Counted from the stretch's first letter, positions 7,002 to 14,038 are shown. The stretch: 20,561 nucleotides of DNA from Ruminococcaceae bacterium UBA6857 (GCA_002451715.1 DKDD01000198.1:1-20561), one strand, 5' to 3'. Notes: generated by a model not told the origin, from the sequence alone. Made by a program: numbers and translations.

Positions 7002-8222
7002 TTGAAGATCGCTGTTATGGGATTCGGAGTTGTCGGCTCCGGCGTTGTTAAACTTCTTCAAAAAAACGCTTCGATAATCAAAGAAAACACCGGCGCTGAT
7101 CTTGAAGTTAAAAAAATTCTTGATATCAGAGATTTTTCAAACAGCGAGTTTGCTCCTTTGATGACGAAAGATTTTTGCGACATTGAAAACGACGAAGAAA
7201 TCGACGTTGTTGTTGAAACAATGGGCGGACTCAACCCGGCTTTTGATTTTGTTTCAAGATGCCTTAAAAAGAAAAAGCATGTTGTTTCTTCAAACAAAGA
7301 ACTTGTTGCCCAAAAAGGCTATGAACTTTTGAAACTTGCCAAGGAAAACAACGTCAACTTTCTTTTTGAAGCAAGCGTCGGCGGCGGTATTCCGATAATC
7401 CGTCCGATAAGCCGCTGCCTTGCCGGAAACCGCATTGATTCCATTGCCGGAATACTTAACGGAACAACAAACTTCATTATGACTAAAATGATAGTGGAAA
7501 GAACCGATTTTGCGGATGCACTTGCGCTTGCGCAAAAGCTCGGCTATGCCGAAAAGGACCCGACCGCAGACGTTGAAGGTCTTGACGCATGCAGAAAAAT
7601 CTGCATTCTTTCCTCGCTCGCTTTCGGCCATCATGTCTATCCCGACGAGGTTCACACCGAAGGCATTACAAAAATTTCGCTGTCCGATGTTGAAGACGCG
7701 GAACGTTTCGGTTTTGTGATTAAACTTATCGCTCAGGCAAAAAAGCTTGAAAACGGAAAAATTTATGCCATCGTTTCGCCCGCGCTTGTTAAAAAGGAAA
7801 GCATGCTTGCCGGTGTAAACGACGTTTTCAACGCCTGCCTTGTTAAGGGAGACATGACCGGAGACATTCTTCTTTACGGAAAAGGCGCGGGTTCAAGCGC
7901 AACCGCTTCTGCCGTTGTCGGCGACATTATCGACTGCGCGGACAACGACGAAAAGCGCAAGGTTTTCGGTTGGAAAGCGGCACAGCCGAATCTTTTGGAA
8001 GATTACAAAAACGTTCCCGTTTCGCTCTTTGTCAGAATCAAAGGCGGCGAAACCGAAAAAGATAAAGTTCTTTCTTCTTTTGCGCCGGAAAAGATTTTTG
8101 AAGACAAAGAAAAAGGCGAAATCGCTTTTATCACGAAAACCGAAAAAGAAAGCGAACTTTTTGAAAAACTTGATTCTTCGGCTTTCGGCGTTCTTTCTTC
8201 AATCAGAGTTACCGATTATTGA
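7002..8222 (+). CDS. hom: Homoserine dehydrogenase
   Basis: Reduces aspartate semialdehyde to homoserine with NAD(P)H, the entry to threonine and methionine synthesis. The 406-residue protein has the nucleotide-binding GFGVVGSG (7-14), VVETMGG (70-76), SSNKELVA (96-103), SVGGGIPIIRP (125-135), GILNGTTNFI (150-159), YAEKDPTADVEGLDACRK with the catalytic-type Asp195 and Lys199, and LYGKGAGSSATASAV (291-305). A short C-terminal part (about 338-406, VPVSLFVRIKG onward) resembles an ACT domain used for threonine feedback. The start is TTG 7002, placed 8 nt after AAAGGG (6988-6993); it gives the compact MKIAVMGFG. An upstream ATG at 6963 overlaps the presumed -10. lysC follows after 57 nt, so both are likely co-transcribed. 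Confidence 0.93.
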   Translation: MKIAVMGFGVVGSGVVKLLQKNASIIKENTGADLEVKKILDIRDFSNSEFAPLMTKDFCDIENDEEIDVVVETMGGLNPAFDFVSRCLKKKKHVVSSNKELVAQKGYELLKLAKENNVNFLFEASVGGGIPIIRPISRCLAGNRIDSIAGILNGTTNFIMTKMIVERTDFADALALAQKLGYAEKDPTADVEGLDACRKICILSSLAFGHHVYPDEVHTEGITKISLSDVEDAERFGFVIKLIAQAKKLENGKIYAIVSPALVKKESMLAGVNDVFNACLVKGDMTGDILLYGKGAGSSATASAVVGDIIDCADNDEKRKVFGWKAAQPNLLEDYKNVPVSLFVRIKGGETEKDKVLSSFAPEKIFEDKEKGEIAFITKTEKESELFEKLDSSAFGVLSSIRVTDY

Positions 8223-8279
8223 TAAATTCGGAAAATTTCATTCAAAGATTATAACTTCTTGATACCGGGAGGTAAGTAT

Positions 8280-9482
8280 ATGGCACTTATTGTTCAGAAA
8301 TTCGGCGGATCTTCCGTTGCAAATGCCGAAAGGGTGATGAATGTTGCCCGAATTGTGACGGACACATATAAAAACGGAAACGATGTTATTGTTGTTGTTT
8401 CCGCGCAGGGCGACACAACCGACGAACTTATTGAAAAAGCGCAGGAAATCAATCCGAACGCTTCAAAAAGAGAAATGGATATGCTGCTCACTGCGGGCGA
8501 ACAGATGTCAATCGCTCTTCTTGCAATGGCGATTGAAAAACTCGGCTGTCCGGTGGTTTCGCTCCTCGGCTGGCAGGCAGGTTTTCAAACAAGCCGCACA
8601 TTCGGTTCGGCAAGAATCGAACGAATCAAAACCGAAAGACTTCAGTCGGAAATTGACAAACGCAAAATTGTTGTTGTTGCCGGGTTCCAGGGTCTCAACA
8701 AATCGGATGACCTGACAACGCTCGGCCGCGGCGGTTCGGATACTTCGGCCGTTGCGATTGCGGCGGCGCTTCACGCAGACCGCTGCCAAATTTTCACCGA
8801 CGTTACCGGCGTTTTCACCGCCGACCCGAGAAAAGTTGAAGGCGCAAAAAAACTTTCGGAAATCACATATGACGAAATGCTTGAACTTGCAACGCTCGGC
8901 GCGCAGGTTCTCAACAACCGTTCGGTTGAAATGGCAAAAAAATACGGTGTTGAACTTGAAGTTCTTTCAAGCCTTAAAAAAGAAAGCGGAACAATAGTCA
9001 AGGAGGTTGCAAAAATGGAGAAAATGCTCATCAGAGGAGTTACAAAGGATACTGACGTTGTCAGAATTTCCGTTGTCGGAATGAAGGATATTCCGGGCAA
9101 CGCGTTCAAAATGTTTTCAAAACTTGCCGCAAAAAAAATCAATATCGACGTAATTTTGCAGTCCATCGGCCGCGACGGAACAAAGGATATTTCGTTCACA
9201 TGCAGCAAGGATTGTGCCGATTCCGCGGTTGAAATTCTTGAAGAAATGTTTGCTCCCCAGGGCGCAACCGTCAATTGCGACGCTTCGATTGCAAAAGTTT
9301 CGATCGTCGGTGCCGGAATGCAGACCCATTCGGGCGCGGCTTCAAAAATGTTCGGTGCGCTTTATGAGGCGGGAATCAACATCAGCATGATTTCAACAAG
9401 CGAAATTACCATATCGGTTCTCATCGACAAAAACCTTGCCGACAAAGCCGTTTCCGCAATTCACAAAGCGTTCTTTGAATAA
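8280..9482 (+). CDS. lysC: Aspartate kinase (lysine-sensitive class, alpha subunit)
   Basis: Phosphorylates aspartate, the first step toward lysine, threonine and methionine. The 400-residue protein has the kinase motifs KFGGSS (7-12), LLTAGEQMS (69-77), TTLGRGGSDTSAVAIAAAL (146-164) and FTDVTGVFTADPR (172-184). Two ACT domains follow: VRISVVGMKDIPG (261-273) with NIDVILQSIGRDG, and KVSIVGAGMQTHSG with the closing ISTSEITISVLI. Length and layout match the roughly 400-residue Bacillus LysC rather than the long fused AK-HSD enzymes. ATG 8280 lies 7 nt after GGGAGG (8267-8272); a TTG at 8259 would precede the ribosome site. It lies 57 nt after hom. An internal start at 9015 is described separately. 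Feedback by lysine, possibly with threonine, is a family expectation. Confidence 0.95.
   Translation: MALIVQKFGGSSVANAERVMNVARIVTDTYKNGNDVIVVVSAQGDTTDELIEKAQEINPNASKREMDMLLTAGEQMSIALLAMAIEKLGCPVVSLLGWQAGFQTSRTFGSARIERIKTERLQSEIDKRKIVVVAGFQGLNKSDDLTTLGRGGSDTSAVAIAAALHADRCQIFTDVTGVFTADPRKVEGAKKLSEITYDEMLELATLGAQVLNNRSVEMAKKYGVELEVLSSLKKESGTIVKEVAKMEKMLIRGVTKDTDVVRISVVGMKDIPGNAFKMFSKLAAKKINIDVILQSIGRDGTKDISFTCSKDCADSAVEILEEMFAPQGATVNCDASIAKVSIVGAGMQTHSGAASKMFGALYEAGINISMISTSEITISVLIDKNLADKAVSAIHKAFFE
9000..9006 (+). promoter_or_regulatory. Internal ribosome binding site inside lysC
   Basis: AAGGAGG at 9000-9006 is a near-perfect Shine-Dalgarno sequence followed after 8 nt by an in-frame ATG at 9015. 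It is as strong as the sites before the annotated gene starts. Confidence 0.65.
9015..9482 (+). CDS. lysC: Predicted aspartokinase beta subunit (internal in-frame start of lysC)
   Basis: Starting at the ATG for Met246 of LysC, this in-frame product would be 155 residues holding only the two ACT regulatory domains (MEKMLIRGVTKDTDVVRISV...). In Bacillus subtilis aspartokinase II, lysC makes an alpha subunit of 408 residues and a beta subunit of about 163 residues from an internal start near codon 246, and they assemble as alpha2beta2. The codon number, the Shine-Dalgarno site 8 nt upstream and the boundary between kinase and ACT domains all agree. The sequence shows the site directly; that it is used is inference. 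Confidence 0.6.
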   Translation: MEKMLIRGVTKDTDVVRISVVGMKDIPGNAFKMFSKLAAKKINIDVILQSIGRDGTKDISFTCSKDCADSAVEILEEMFAPQGATVNCDASIAKVSIVGAGMQTHSGAASKMFGALYEAGINISMISTSEITISVLIDKNLADKAVSAIHKAFFE

Positions 9483-9537
9483 AACTTCTTGCTTTCGGTA
9501 CCGCCAAAAGTACCGAAAAACTTATAAAAACAAAGCG

Positions 9538-9579
9538 ACCGCCGCAACGGAAAAAGCCGATTGCGGCGGTTATTTTTTG
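9538..9579. terminator. Bidirectional terminator between lysC and the convergent membrane gene
   Basis: A perfect 10-bp stem, ACCGCCGCAA (9538-9547) with TTGCGGCGGT (9561-9570), has a 13-nt loop and is followed by TA and six Ts on the plus strand. On the minus strand CGCTTTG and five Ts follow. Just before it a second perfect 8-bp hairpin (TTCGGTAC 9494-9501 with GTACCGAA 9510-9517) lacks a T tract. Confidence 0.8.
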
Positions 9580-11124
9580 TCAGAACATAAGCTGTTCGAC
9601 GGCGCGGGGAATGAAAGTATCCCGGTTTCTGAGAAGCCGTGTGTTTTTTTTCAGCACATATTCCTTTGCGCTCGAAGCCGGATAGTTCGGAAAATCGTAG
9701 CCGGCGTAATAGGTTATTACGGAATTGATGAACGTTTTGTTTATGTCGCCGAAAATGTCGTATGAAAAATATCCGCGAAAATTTTCGCAGTTTTTCGGCG
9801 GCGAAAATTCGGCATAAACAAGGGAGTTCTGCTCATAGCCGGCAAGGAAAGAAAAGTCCGACTGCGGATTATCTTCTTTGATTGAACGGTATTCGCCGAC
9901 AAAACTTTCGCCGTCTTTTTCAAAAAGCAGCCGACCGTTGCCGACGGTAAGACCTTTCCAATTTTTCGAGCCGCTGTATGCCGGCAAAATTTCAATGCAA
10001 TCGACCGAAGAACCGCCGACTTTGTCGAGCCTTTTGAACCAATGAATGATTTTCCACTGCTGAGGCACTTTGAGTTCGTCATCATAAAATTCTTCGTCGG
10101 TGTATTCGGCTTCAATGTCTTCGCCTTGAACAAGAACAGCAACGGACACAAAGCCAATGTCTTTGATTTCTTCCTGTTTTGTTTCGCCGTTTTTGTCCGT
10201 AACTGTTTTTGTGCGGTCAAAAATCGATGCTTCGGCTTCATTGACAACAACTTTTTTTGCGCCTTTACATTCCAAAATCGTTTCGTTCGAAAGGTCATCA
10301 AGAACATTTTTCGGAAAACCGAGTTCGGAAAGTTCGCTTTTGACGGCGGAAATTTCGGTGCTCGTTTTGTCCGCACGCTTTTCATATTTCATCGGGTATG
10401 TGCCGAAAAACAGGTTGACGCCGACGATTGAAAGAACAAGCAAAACGGCCGTTGCCGCAGAAAACATTTTGTTGCCGATTCGCACTTTTGCGGGCTTAAT
10501 TGCAAAACCGGCAAGTTTCAGTGAAGAAGAAAATTTGTAAAGCCTTATAATCATCGCAACATATGCAATGATAACGACCCAGCCGAGCAACATGCCGGTG
10601 TAATTGATTGAGGCGAGAAAAAGGATGATTCCATACCAGATAATGAGCGTCCAACCCTTTGTGCGCTTTTCTTCTCCGGCTTTTTTTCTCACTGTTTCAA
10701 CGCCGAGAACGATTGCAAGAATTTCAAAAAGGCGAAGAAACAAAATTACTCTTGATATAATCTGAAAAGGTGCGGATTGAACAATGTCGTTATAAATTGC
10801 CGCCGCACGAAGAATCAGTTCGGAATATTCAAGAACAAAAAAGACGATTGAAAGCGCATAGCCGAACGAAAAGGCTCGGTTTTCTTTTCTCAGCGAGCGA
10901 AAACCCAAAAGCGAAAGCAGCGAACCAATCGCCGGAAGAATAACATTTAACGGAAAAATTTCAATGACAACGGCGGAAAAACCGAAGCCGAGCAAAATTT
11001 GAATCATTGCGGTTTTCCAAGGGGTGACTTCTTCGATGATTTTTTGCGGAACGGCATTGTTTTCGCCGTCAAAAATTCCGCGAAGTTCATCGTCGGAAAG
11101 AGCAAAACGTTTTTCTTCATTCAT
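9580..11124 (-). CDS. Seven-TM membrane protein coupled to a sigma factor, possible anti-sigma/sensor
   Basis: I do not recognise this 514-residue protein. It has a short acidic cytoplasmic-looking N-terminus (1-36), seven hydrophobic segments (about 38-56, 59-77, 86-106, 121-143, 157-173, 177-196 and 221-241), then about 270 hydrophilic residues. With the N-terminus inside and an odd number of segments, the C-terminal part would face outward. ATG 11124 follows GGGAGGTG (11131-11138) and overlaps the end of the sigma factor gene by 8 nt, so translation is probably coupled. Overlap with an ECF-like sigma gene is typical of anti-sigma factors, but the N-terminus shows no ZAS-type HxxxCxxC motif, and the 7-TM layout is unusual for that role. 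A sigma-controlled or sigma-controlling envelope sensor is inference. It ends at the bidirectional terminator. Confidence 0.8.
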   Translation of the reverse strand: MNEEKRFALSDDELRGIFDGENNAVPQKIIEEVTPWKTAMIQILLGFGFSAVVIEIFPLNVILPAIGSLLSLLGFRSLRKENRAFSFGYALSIVFFVLEYSELILRAAAIYNDIVQSAPFQIISRVILFLRLFEILAIVLGVETVRKKAGEEKRTKGWTLIIWYGIILFLASINYTGMLLGWVVIIAYVAMIIRLYKFSSSLKLAGFAIKPAKVRIGNKMFSAATAVLLVLSIVGVNLFFGTYPMKYEKRADKTSTEISAVKSELSELGFPKNVLDDLSNETILECKGAKKVVVNEAEASIFDRTKTVTDKNGETKQEEIKDIGFVSVAVLVQGEDIEAEYTDEEFYDDELKVPQQWKIIHWFKRLDKVGGSSVDCIEILPAYSGSKNWKGLTVGNGRLLFEKDGESFVGEYRSIKEDNPQSDFSFLAGYEQNSLVYAEFSPPKNCENFRGYFSYDIFGDINKTFINSVITYYAGYDFPNYPASSAKEYVLKKNTRLLRNRDTFIPRAVEQLMF

Positions 11125-11653
11125 AGCGTACACCTCCCAACTTTTTTTGAAGCCGCTTTTTGATTCTGTAAAGCCTGCCTTCAACCGCGCGTTCGGTCAG
11201 CGAAAGTTCGCGCGCAATCTGCGCGGTTGGCTGAAGATAGTAATACTTTCGGTAAAACAAAGCACGGTCTCTTTCCGAAAGAAGGGCAAGTGCTTCAAAA
11301 ACCAAAGCATTGCGCTCTTTTTTCAAAAGTTCCTCTTCCGGTGTTAAAGAGGAAGAAGGGTTTTCGTCTTCAAGCGAAAGCGCGGCAGTTTTGTTTTTTC
11401 TTGAAAGGTTCAGTGCGGTGTTTCTTGAAATTGCGGTGAGCCACGTTGTTACCGAGCCTTTGTTTTCGTCAAAAGATTCAATGCTTTCCCAAACGCGAAG
11501 AGTGATTTGCGAAACCGCCTCTTCCGCGTCGCGTTCGTCGGGAAGAATCGGGGCAACGATATAGCGAATCAGTGCACCGTAGCGGCGGATAAATTCTTCA
11601 AGCCCTTTTTCGTTTTTCTCTTTCAAAAGCGCAAGAATTGCTTTTTCGTCCAA
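11117..11653 (-). CDS. RNA polymerase sigma factor, ECF-like
   Basis: A 178-residue sigma-70 family protein with two domains only. Region 2 is about residues 16-86 (LEEFIRRYGALIRYIV, DERDAEEAVSQITLRVWESIESFDENKGSVTTWLTAISRNTALN) and region 4 about 118-175 (EALALLSERDRALFYRKYYYLQPTAQIARELSLTERAVEGRLYRIKKRLQ), with the helix-turn-helix in AQIARELSLTERAVEGRL. Regions 1 and 3 are lacking, which fits the extracytoplasmic-function group. The start is TTG 11653, 7 nt after GGAGGG (11661-11666). The stop overlaps the start of the following 7-TM gene. ECF factors often activate their own promoter; I could not define an ECF-type promoter in 11654-11838. Target genes unknown. Confidence 0.9.
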   Translation of the reverse strand: MDEKAILALLKEKNEKGLEEFIRRYGALIRYIVAPILPDERDAEEAVSQITLRVWESIESFDENKGSVTTWLTAISRNTALNLSRKNKTAALSLEDENPSSSLTPEEELLKKERNALVFEALALLSERDRALFYRKYYYLQPTAQIARELSLTERAVEGRLYRIKKRLQKKLGGVRYE

Positions 11654-11713
11654 ACTCTTCCCCTCCTTTTTCCGAAAAATGAAGTCTTAAGTTTCGTTTT
11701 CTTTCTACACTCA

Positions 11714-11719
11714 ATTATA
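11714..11719 (-). promoter_or_regulatory. Possible -10 element before the sigma factor gene
   Basis: On the minus strand TGTGTATAATTG (TATAAT at 11719-11714) lies about 60 nt before the TTG start. No good TTGACA-like -35 is found 16-18 nt upstream; a TGTG sequence just before it may act as an extended -10. The promoter is uncertain. Confidence 0.35.
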
Positions 11720-11766
11720 CACATATAAAGAAAAAATCCCACGTTTTTTGCCGAAAAATTTTTTGC

Positions 11767-11787
11767 AAAAAAAGCGGCTTTGCCCGC
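11767..11787 (-). terminator. Weak terminator after the zinc-ribbon gene
   Basis: On the minus strand GCGG (11787-11784) and CCGC (11777-11774) form a short stem with a 6-nt loop followed by seven Ts (11773-11767). The stem is only 4 bp, so read-through into the sigma factor gene is likely. Confidence 0.3.
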
Positions 11788-11838
11788 GCACGGATTTTTT
11801 CCGAAACGCAAAACAAAACCGCAAAAGCAGTTGATACA

Positions 11839-12363
11839 TTATAAAACAAAAAGCGCTTTCATCTGTTCTTTCATTCTGCCGGGTTTGATTGCCCAAGCAA
11901 GCAGGAAAAAGGCAAGGCAAAGAAGAACGCTGTCTACCATTGCCGAAACGCCGCTTTTTGAAATCAGCGCAACAAGCAAAAACAACAACGAACCGAGAAG
12001 TGTTGAAAGCAGCGCAACTCCGCTGTGAAGAAGTCTTCCCTTTTCAAAAAACAAAAAGACGAAGTATACCGCCGACGTTGCGGCAAAAGTTACCGGAACG
12101 CCGATAGTCCAAAGCGGCTTGAGTCCGAAAAGCGCAAGCACGCCGAAAAGTACGCAAAGCAAAAATGCCGCACGAAGAAGATATTTCATCGGAAAAGAAC
12201 ACTTGAACTTTGTTTTTTCAAACGCCGCTTTTTCGTCGTACTGCGGGTATTCCGCCGTTTCAAAGCCGGAAAGAACAGAAGGCGTGTCGGCCGCTTTTTC
12301 GCCGCAAAGCGGGCAGCGCGTATATTCTTCGCCAAGGTCAACGCCGCATTTTAAACATCTCAT
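11839..12363 (-). CDS. Zinc-ribbon 4-TM membrane protein, DUF6320-like
   Basis: A 174-residue protein starting MRCLKCG...RCPLCGEK, a CxxC/CxxC zinc ribbon with Cys3, Cys6, Cys17 and Cys20. A linker of about 45 residues is followed by four hydrophobic segments (from YLLRAAFLLC, WTIGVPVTF, HSGVALLSTL and AMVDSVLLCL) ending close to the C-terminus. The layout fits the family I recall as DUF6320, found near alcohol-acetyltransferase-like genes, a memory I cannot check here. The ATG is 5 nt after the stop of the acyltransferase gene, and its ribosome site (GGGGG) overlaps that stop, so the two are translated as a pair. Role unknown; a membrane partner or adaptor for the acyltransferase is inference. 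Confidence 0.8.
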   Translation of the reverse strand: MRCLKCGVDLGEEYTRCPLCGEKAADTPSVLSGFETAEYPQYDEKAAFEKTKFKCSFPMKYLLRAAFLLCVLFGVLALFGLKPLWTIGVPVTFAATSAVYFVFLFFEKGRLLHSGVALLSTLLGSLLFLLVALISKSGVSAMVDSVLLCLAFFLLAWAIKPGRMKEQMKALFVL

Positions 12364-12368
12364 GACTT

Positions 12369-13685
12369 TTACCCCCTGTAATCAACGTTGCTTTCAATCC
12401 GAAGCGGCACACCGTCGGAAGAAAGAAAACGGAAAAAGAATTTTTGCTTTTCGGTGTCCTTGTTTCCGCTTGAAAAAGTGAAAGTGAAAATTCCGTTAAC
12501 CGAAGCCGAAGCACAGCCGAAATGCTGATATGGCGTACTTCCGAGGCAGGCTTCCGCGCGAAGAATGTGCTTTGCCATTTCCGGCGGAAAATCAAACGAA
12601 CCGAGGTTTGAAAAGAAAGCCGTGTATGTGTGCTGAACCTTTTCATAGGTATTTTTCAAAAACATACGCTTGATAAAATACGGAACGATTTTGAGCACCG
12701 GGTTCGACGCTGCGCTGACGTTTGAACTGATTGCGGAAAGAAGCTCTTCTTTTGAAGCTTTTTCTGCAAGCTTGCCTCTGATTTCGTCACAGATTTCGGA
12801 AAACGAAACGGTTTCCCTTTCTTTCGGGTCAAACGAAACATCGGTCATAAAACAGAAGTTGCGAAGCGACTTTGATTCAAAACGCTTTCTCAAATCAATC
12901 GGAACGCTGACGCTGATCGGTTTTCCGTCGTGTTCTTCCGTGTTATAATATGTATAGATAAGCACGGCGGTAAGATATTCGGTGATTGTCAGCGAATATT
13001 TTTTTGCGCAGGCTTTGAGATCTTCAACGCGGCAGATTCCGTGAATCAGCGAAACATAGGAGGGAAGAGGTTTGTTTTCGCCGATATGAACCGAAACGCG
13101 CGGCGGATTTTTCGCTTTTGCGTTTGGGTCTGCGTGTGTGTAATAATCATCCCGCGCTTCTTCGGCTTTTGTTTTGTCTTCAACCGAAAGAACAAGTTTT
13201 CCGTCCGGCTCAACCTTTTCGCCTTTCAGCGTGAGATAGTGCGCGGTAAGGGTTGAAAGAAAAATCTTTGTTGCCGTTCCGTCGCCGAGTGAATGAAAGC
13301 CCTCAAGAACAATTCTGTTTTTTCCGTAAAGAATCCTGAAGCAAGGCTTTTTGTTGTCGCCGAGGTCGATCGGGCGATATGGATAGTTTGTGTCCGGAAC
13401 AATTTTCGGGGTTTCGTCAATTCGTTCAAAATAGCTCCAGAAAAAGCCGTCGCGAAGTTGAACGCAGAAAAACGGAAACCGTTTTGCCGCGTCTTCAAGC
13501 GCTTTTTGAAGAATTGCGGGGTCAATGTCTTCGTCAAGAACAAGGGCGGTGCGGAATGTTCTTGTCCAGTTTTTTGTTCTTGCGGCGGCATAAAGTGTTG
13601 CGGCATTATCAATTTTGAACCACGGTTTGTCTTCATAAAGGGCAGATGAAAGTTCTTTTGCCGCGCTTTTTTCTTCGATGTTCAA
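12369..13685 (-). CDS. HxxxDG acyltransferase (alcohol acetyltransferase / condensation-like fold)
   Basis: A 438-residue cytoplasmic protein of the CoA-dependent acyltransferase superfamily that includes chloramphenicol acetyltransferase, NRPS condensation domains and alcohol acetyltransferases. The catalytic HxxxDG motif is visible as GFHSLGDGTAT (His131, Asp135, Gly136). Other typical parts are the N-terminal LQKALEDAAKRFPFFCVQLRDGFFW, the mid-protein PISVSVPIDLRKRF resembling the NxxDLR region, and the late FFSNLGSFDFP. The start is TTG 13685, preceded by AGAGGTG (13691-13697); an in-frame GTG at 13715 lies inside the likely -10 region. It has its own strong promoter and leads a two-gene operon with the zinc-ribbon protein. 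Donor and acceptor are unknown: no NRPS or PKS genes are present, so a small alcohol, sugar or lipid acceptor is inferred. Confidence 0.82.
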   Translation of the reverse strand: MNIEEKSAAKELSSALYEDKPWFKIDNAATLYAAARTKNWTRTFRTALVLDEDIDPAILQKALEDAAKRFPFFCVQLRDGFFWSYFERIDETPKIVPDTNYPYRPIDLGDNKKPCFRILYGKNRIVLEGFHSLGDGTATKIFLSTLTAHYLTLKGEKVEPDGKLVLSVEDKTKAEEARDDYYTHADPNAKAKNPPRVSVHIGENKPLPSYVSLIHGICRVEDLKACAKKYSLTITEYLTAVLIYTYYNTEEHDGKPISVSVPIDLRKRFESKSLRNFCFMTDVSFDPKERETVSFSEICDEIRGKLAEKASKEELLSAISSNVSAASNPVLKIVPYFIKRMFLKNTYEKVQHTYTAFFSNLGSFDFPPEMAKHILRAEACLGSTPYQHFGCASASVNGIFTFTFSSGNKDTEKQKFFFRFLSSDGVPLRIESNVDYRG

Positions 13686-13718
13686 GCTGACACCTCTTTT
13701 ATAACAAAATACCACCCT

Positions 13719-13747
13719 ATTTTAGTCCGACGGTTGTTCGCTGTCAA
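13719..13747 (-). promoter_or_regulatory. Strong promoter of the acyltransferase operon
   Basis: On the minus strand TTGACA (13747-13742) and TAAAAT (13724-13719) are 17 nt apart, a near-consensus vegetative promoter. Transcription would start near 13712, about 27 nt before the TTG start. Confidence 0.75.
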
Positions 13748-13782
13748 GGCAAAACGGGGATAATATATAGTTTTCGCGATAT

Positions 13783-13800
13783 CTGTCGATTATCAGACAG
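13783..13800. repeat. Inverted repeat upstream of the acyltransferase promoter
   Basis: CTGTCGATTATCAGACAG is a near-perfect inverted repeat (CTGTC/GACAG arms with GAT/ATC inside), 36 nt upstream of the -35. A further GACAG follows at 13810-13814. It could be an activator or repressor site for this promoter. The rest of the 322-nt gap up to the argG promoter holds no gene that I can support. Confidence 0.3.
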
Positions 13801-13931
13801 CTAATTTTTGACAGAACAGGAATAAAAAGAAACTCATGTTTTTTCAATTGTTCAAACTTAATAAAACCGTTCGGCAATTGTCGGGCTTCTTTGTGAATGT
13901 GTATAAAACTCAAAAAAATATTCAAAAAGAC

Positions 13932-13960
13932 TTGCATATTTATGCATAAAGTGGTATATT
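13932..13960 (+). promoter_or_regulatory. Promoter of argG
   Basis: TTGCAT (13932-13937) and TATATT (13955-13960) are 17 nt apart. Transcription would start near 13967, leaving a leader of about 72 nt before the ATG. Confidence 0.65.
13933..13946. promoter_or_regulatory. ARG-box-like operator over the argG promoter
   Basis: TGCATATTTATGCA is a palindrome of TGCATA/TATGCA arms around TT. It fits the ArgR/AhrC ARG-box pattern of TGMAT, four A/T bases and ATKCA. It overlaps the -35 and the spacer, so bound ArgR would block RNA polymerase when arginine is abundant. ArgR itself is not in the window. Confidence 0.6.
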
Positions 13961-13991
13961 ATCCTCACAAAATGAATAAAGTTACAGCGCA

Positions 13992-14006
13992 GGTGAGTTA
14001 CTCACC
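13992..14006 (+). promoter_or_regulatory. Perfect inverted repeat in the argG leader
   Basis: GGTGAGTTACTCACC is a perfect palindrome about a central T, inside the transcribed leader about 18 nt before the GGAGG site (14024-14028). It can form a 5- to 6-bp hairpin in RNA or be a dimeric protein site in DNA. It is not followed by a T tract, so it is not a terminator. Confidence 0.4.
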
Positions 14007-14038
14007 AAAAGAAAAAGCTGTTCGGAGGTTTAAGTATT

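Noticed and set aside
9741..10540. Long open frames on both strands across the 7-TM gene
   Set aside because: They are out-of-frame shadows: no ribosome sites, skewed residue composition, and the minus-strand 9580-11124 frame has coherent membrane segments and a strong start.
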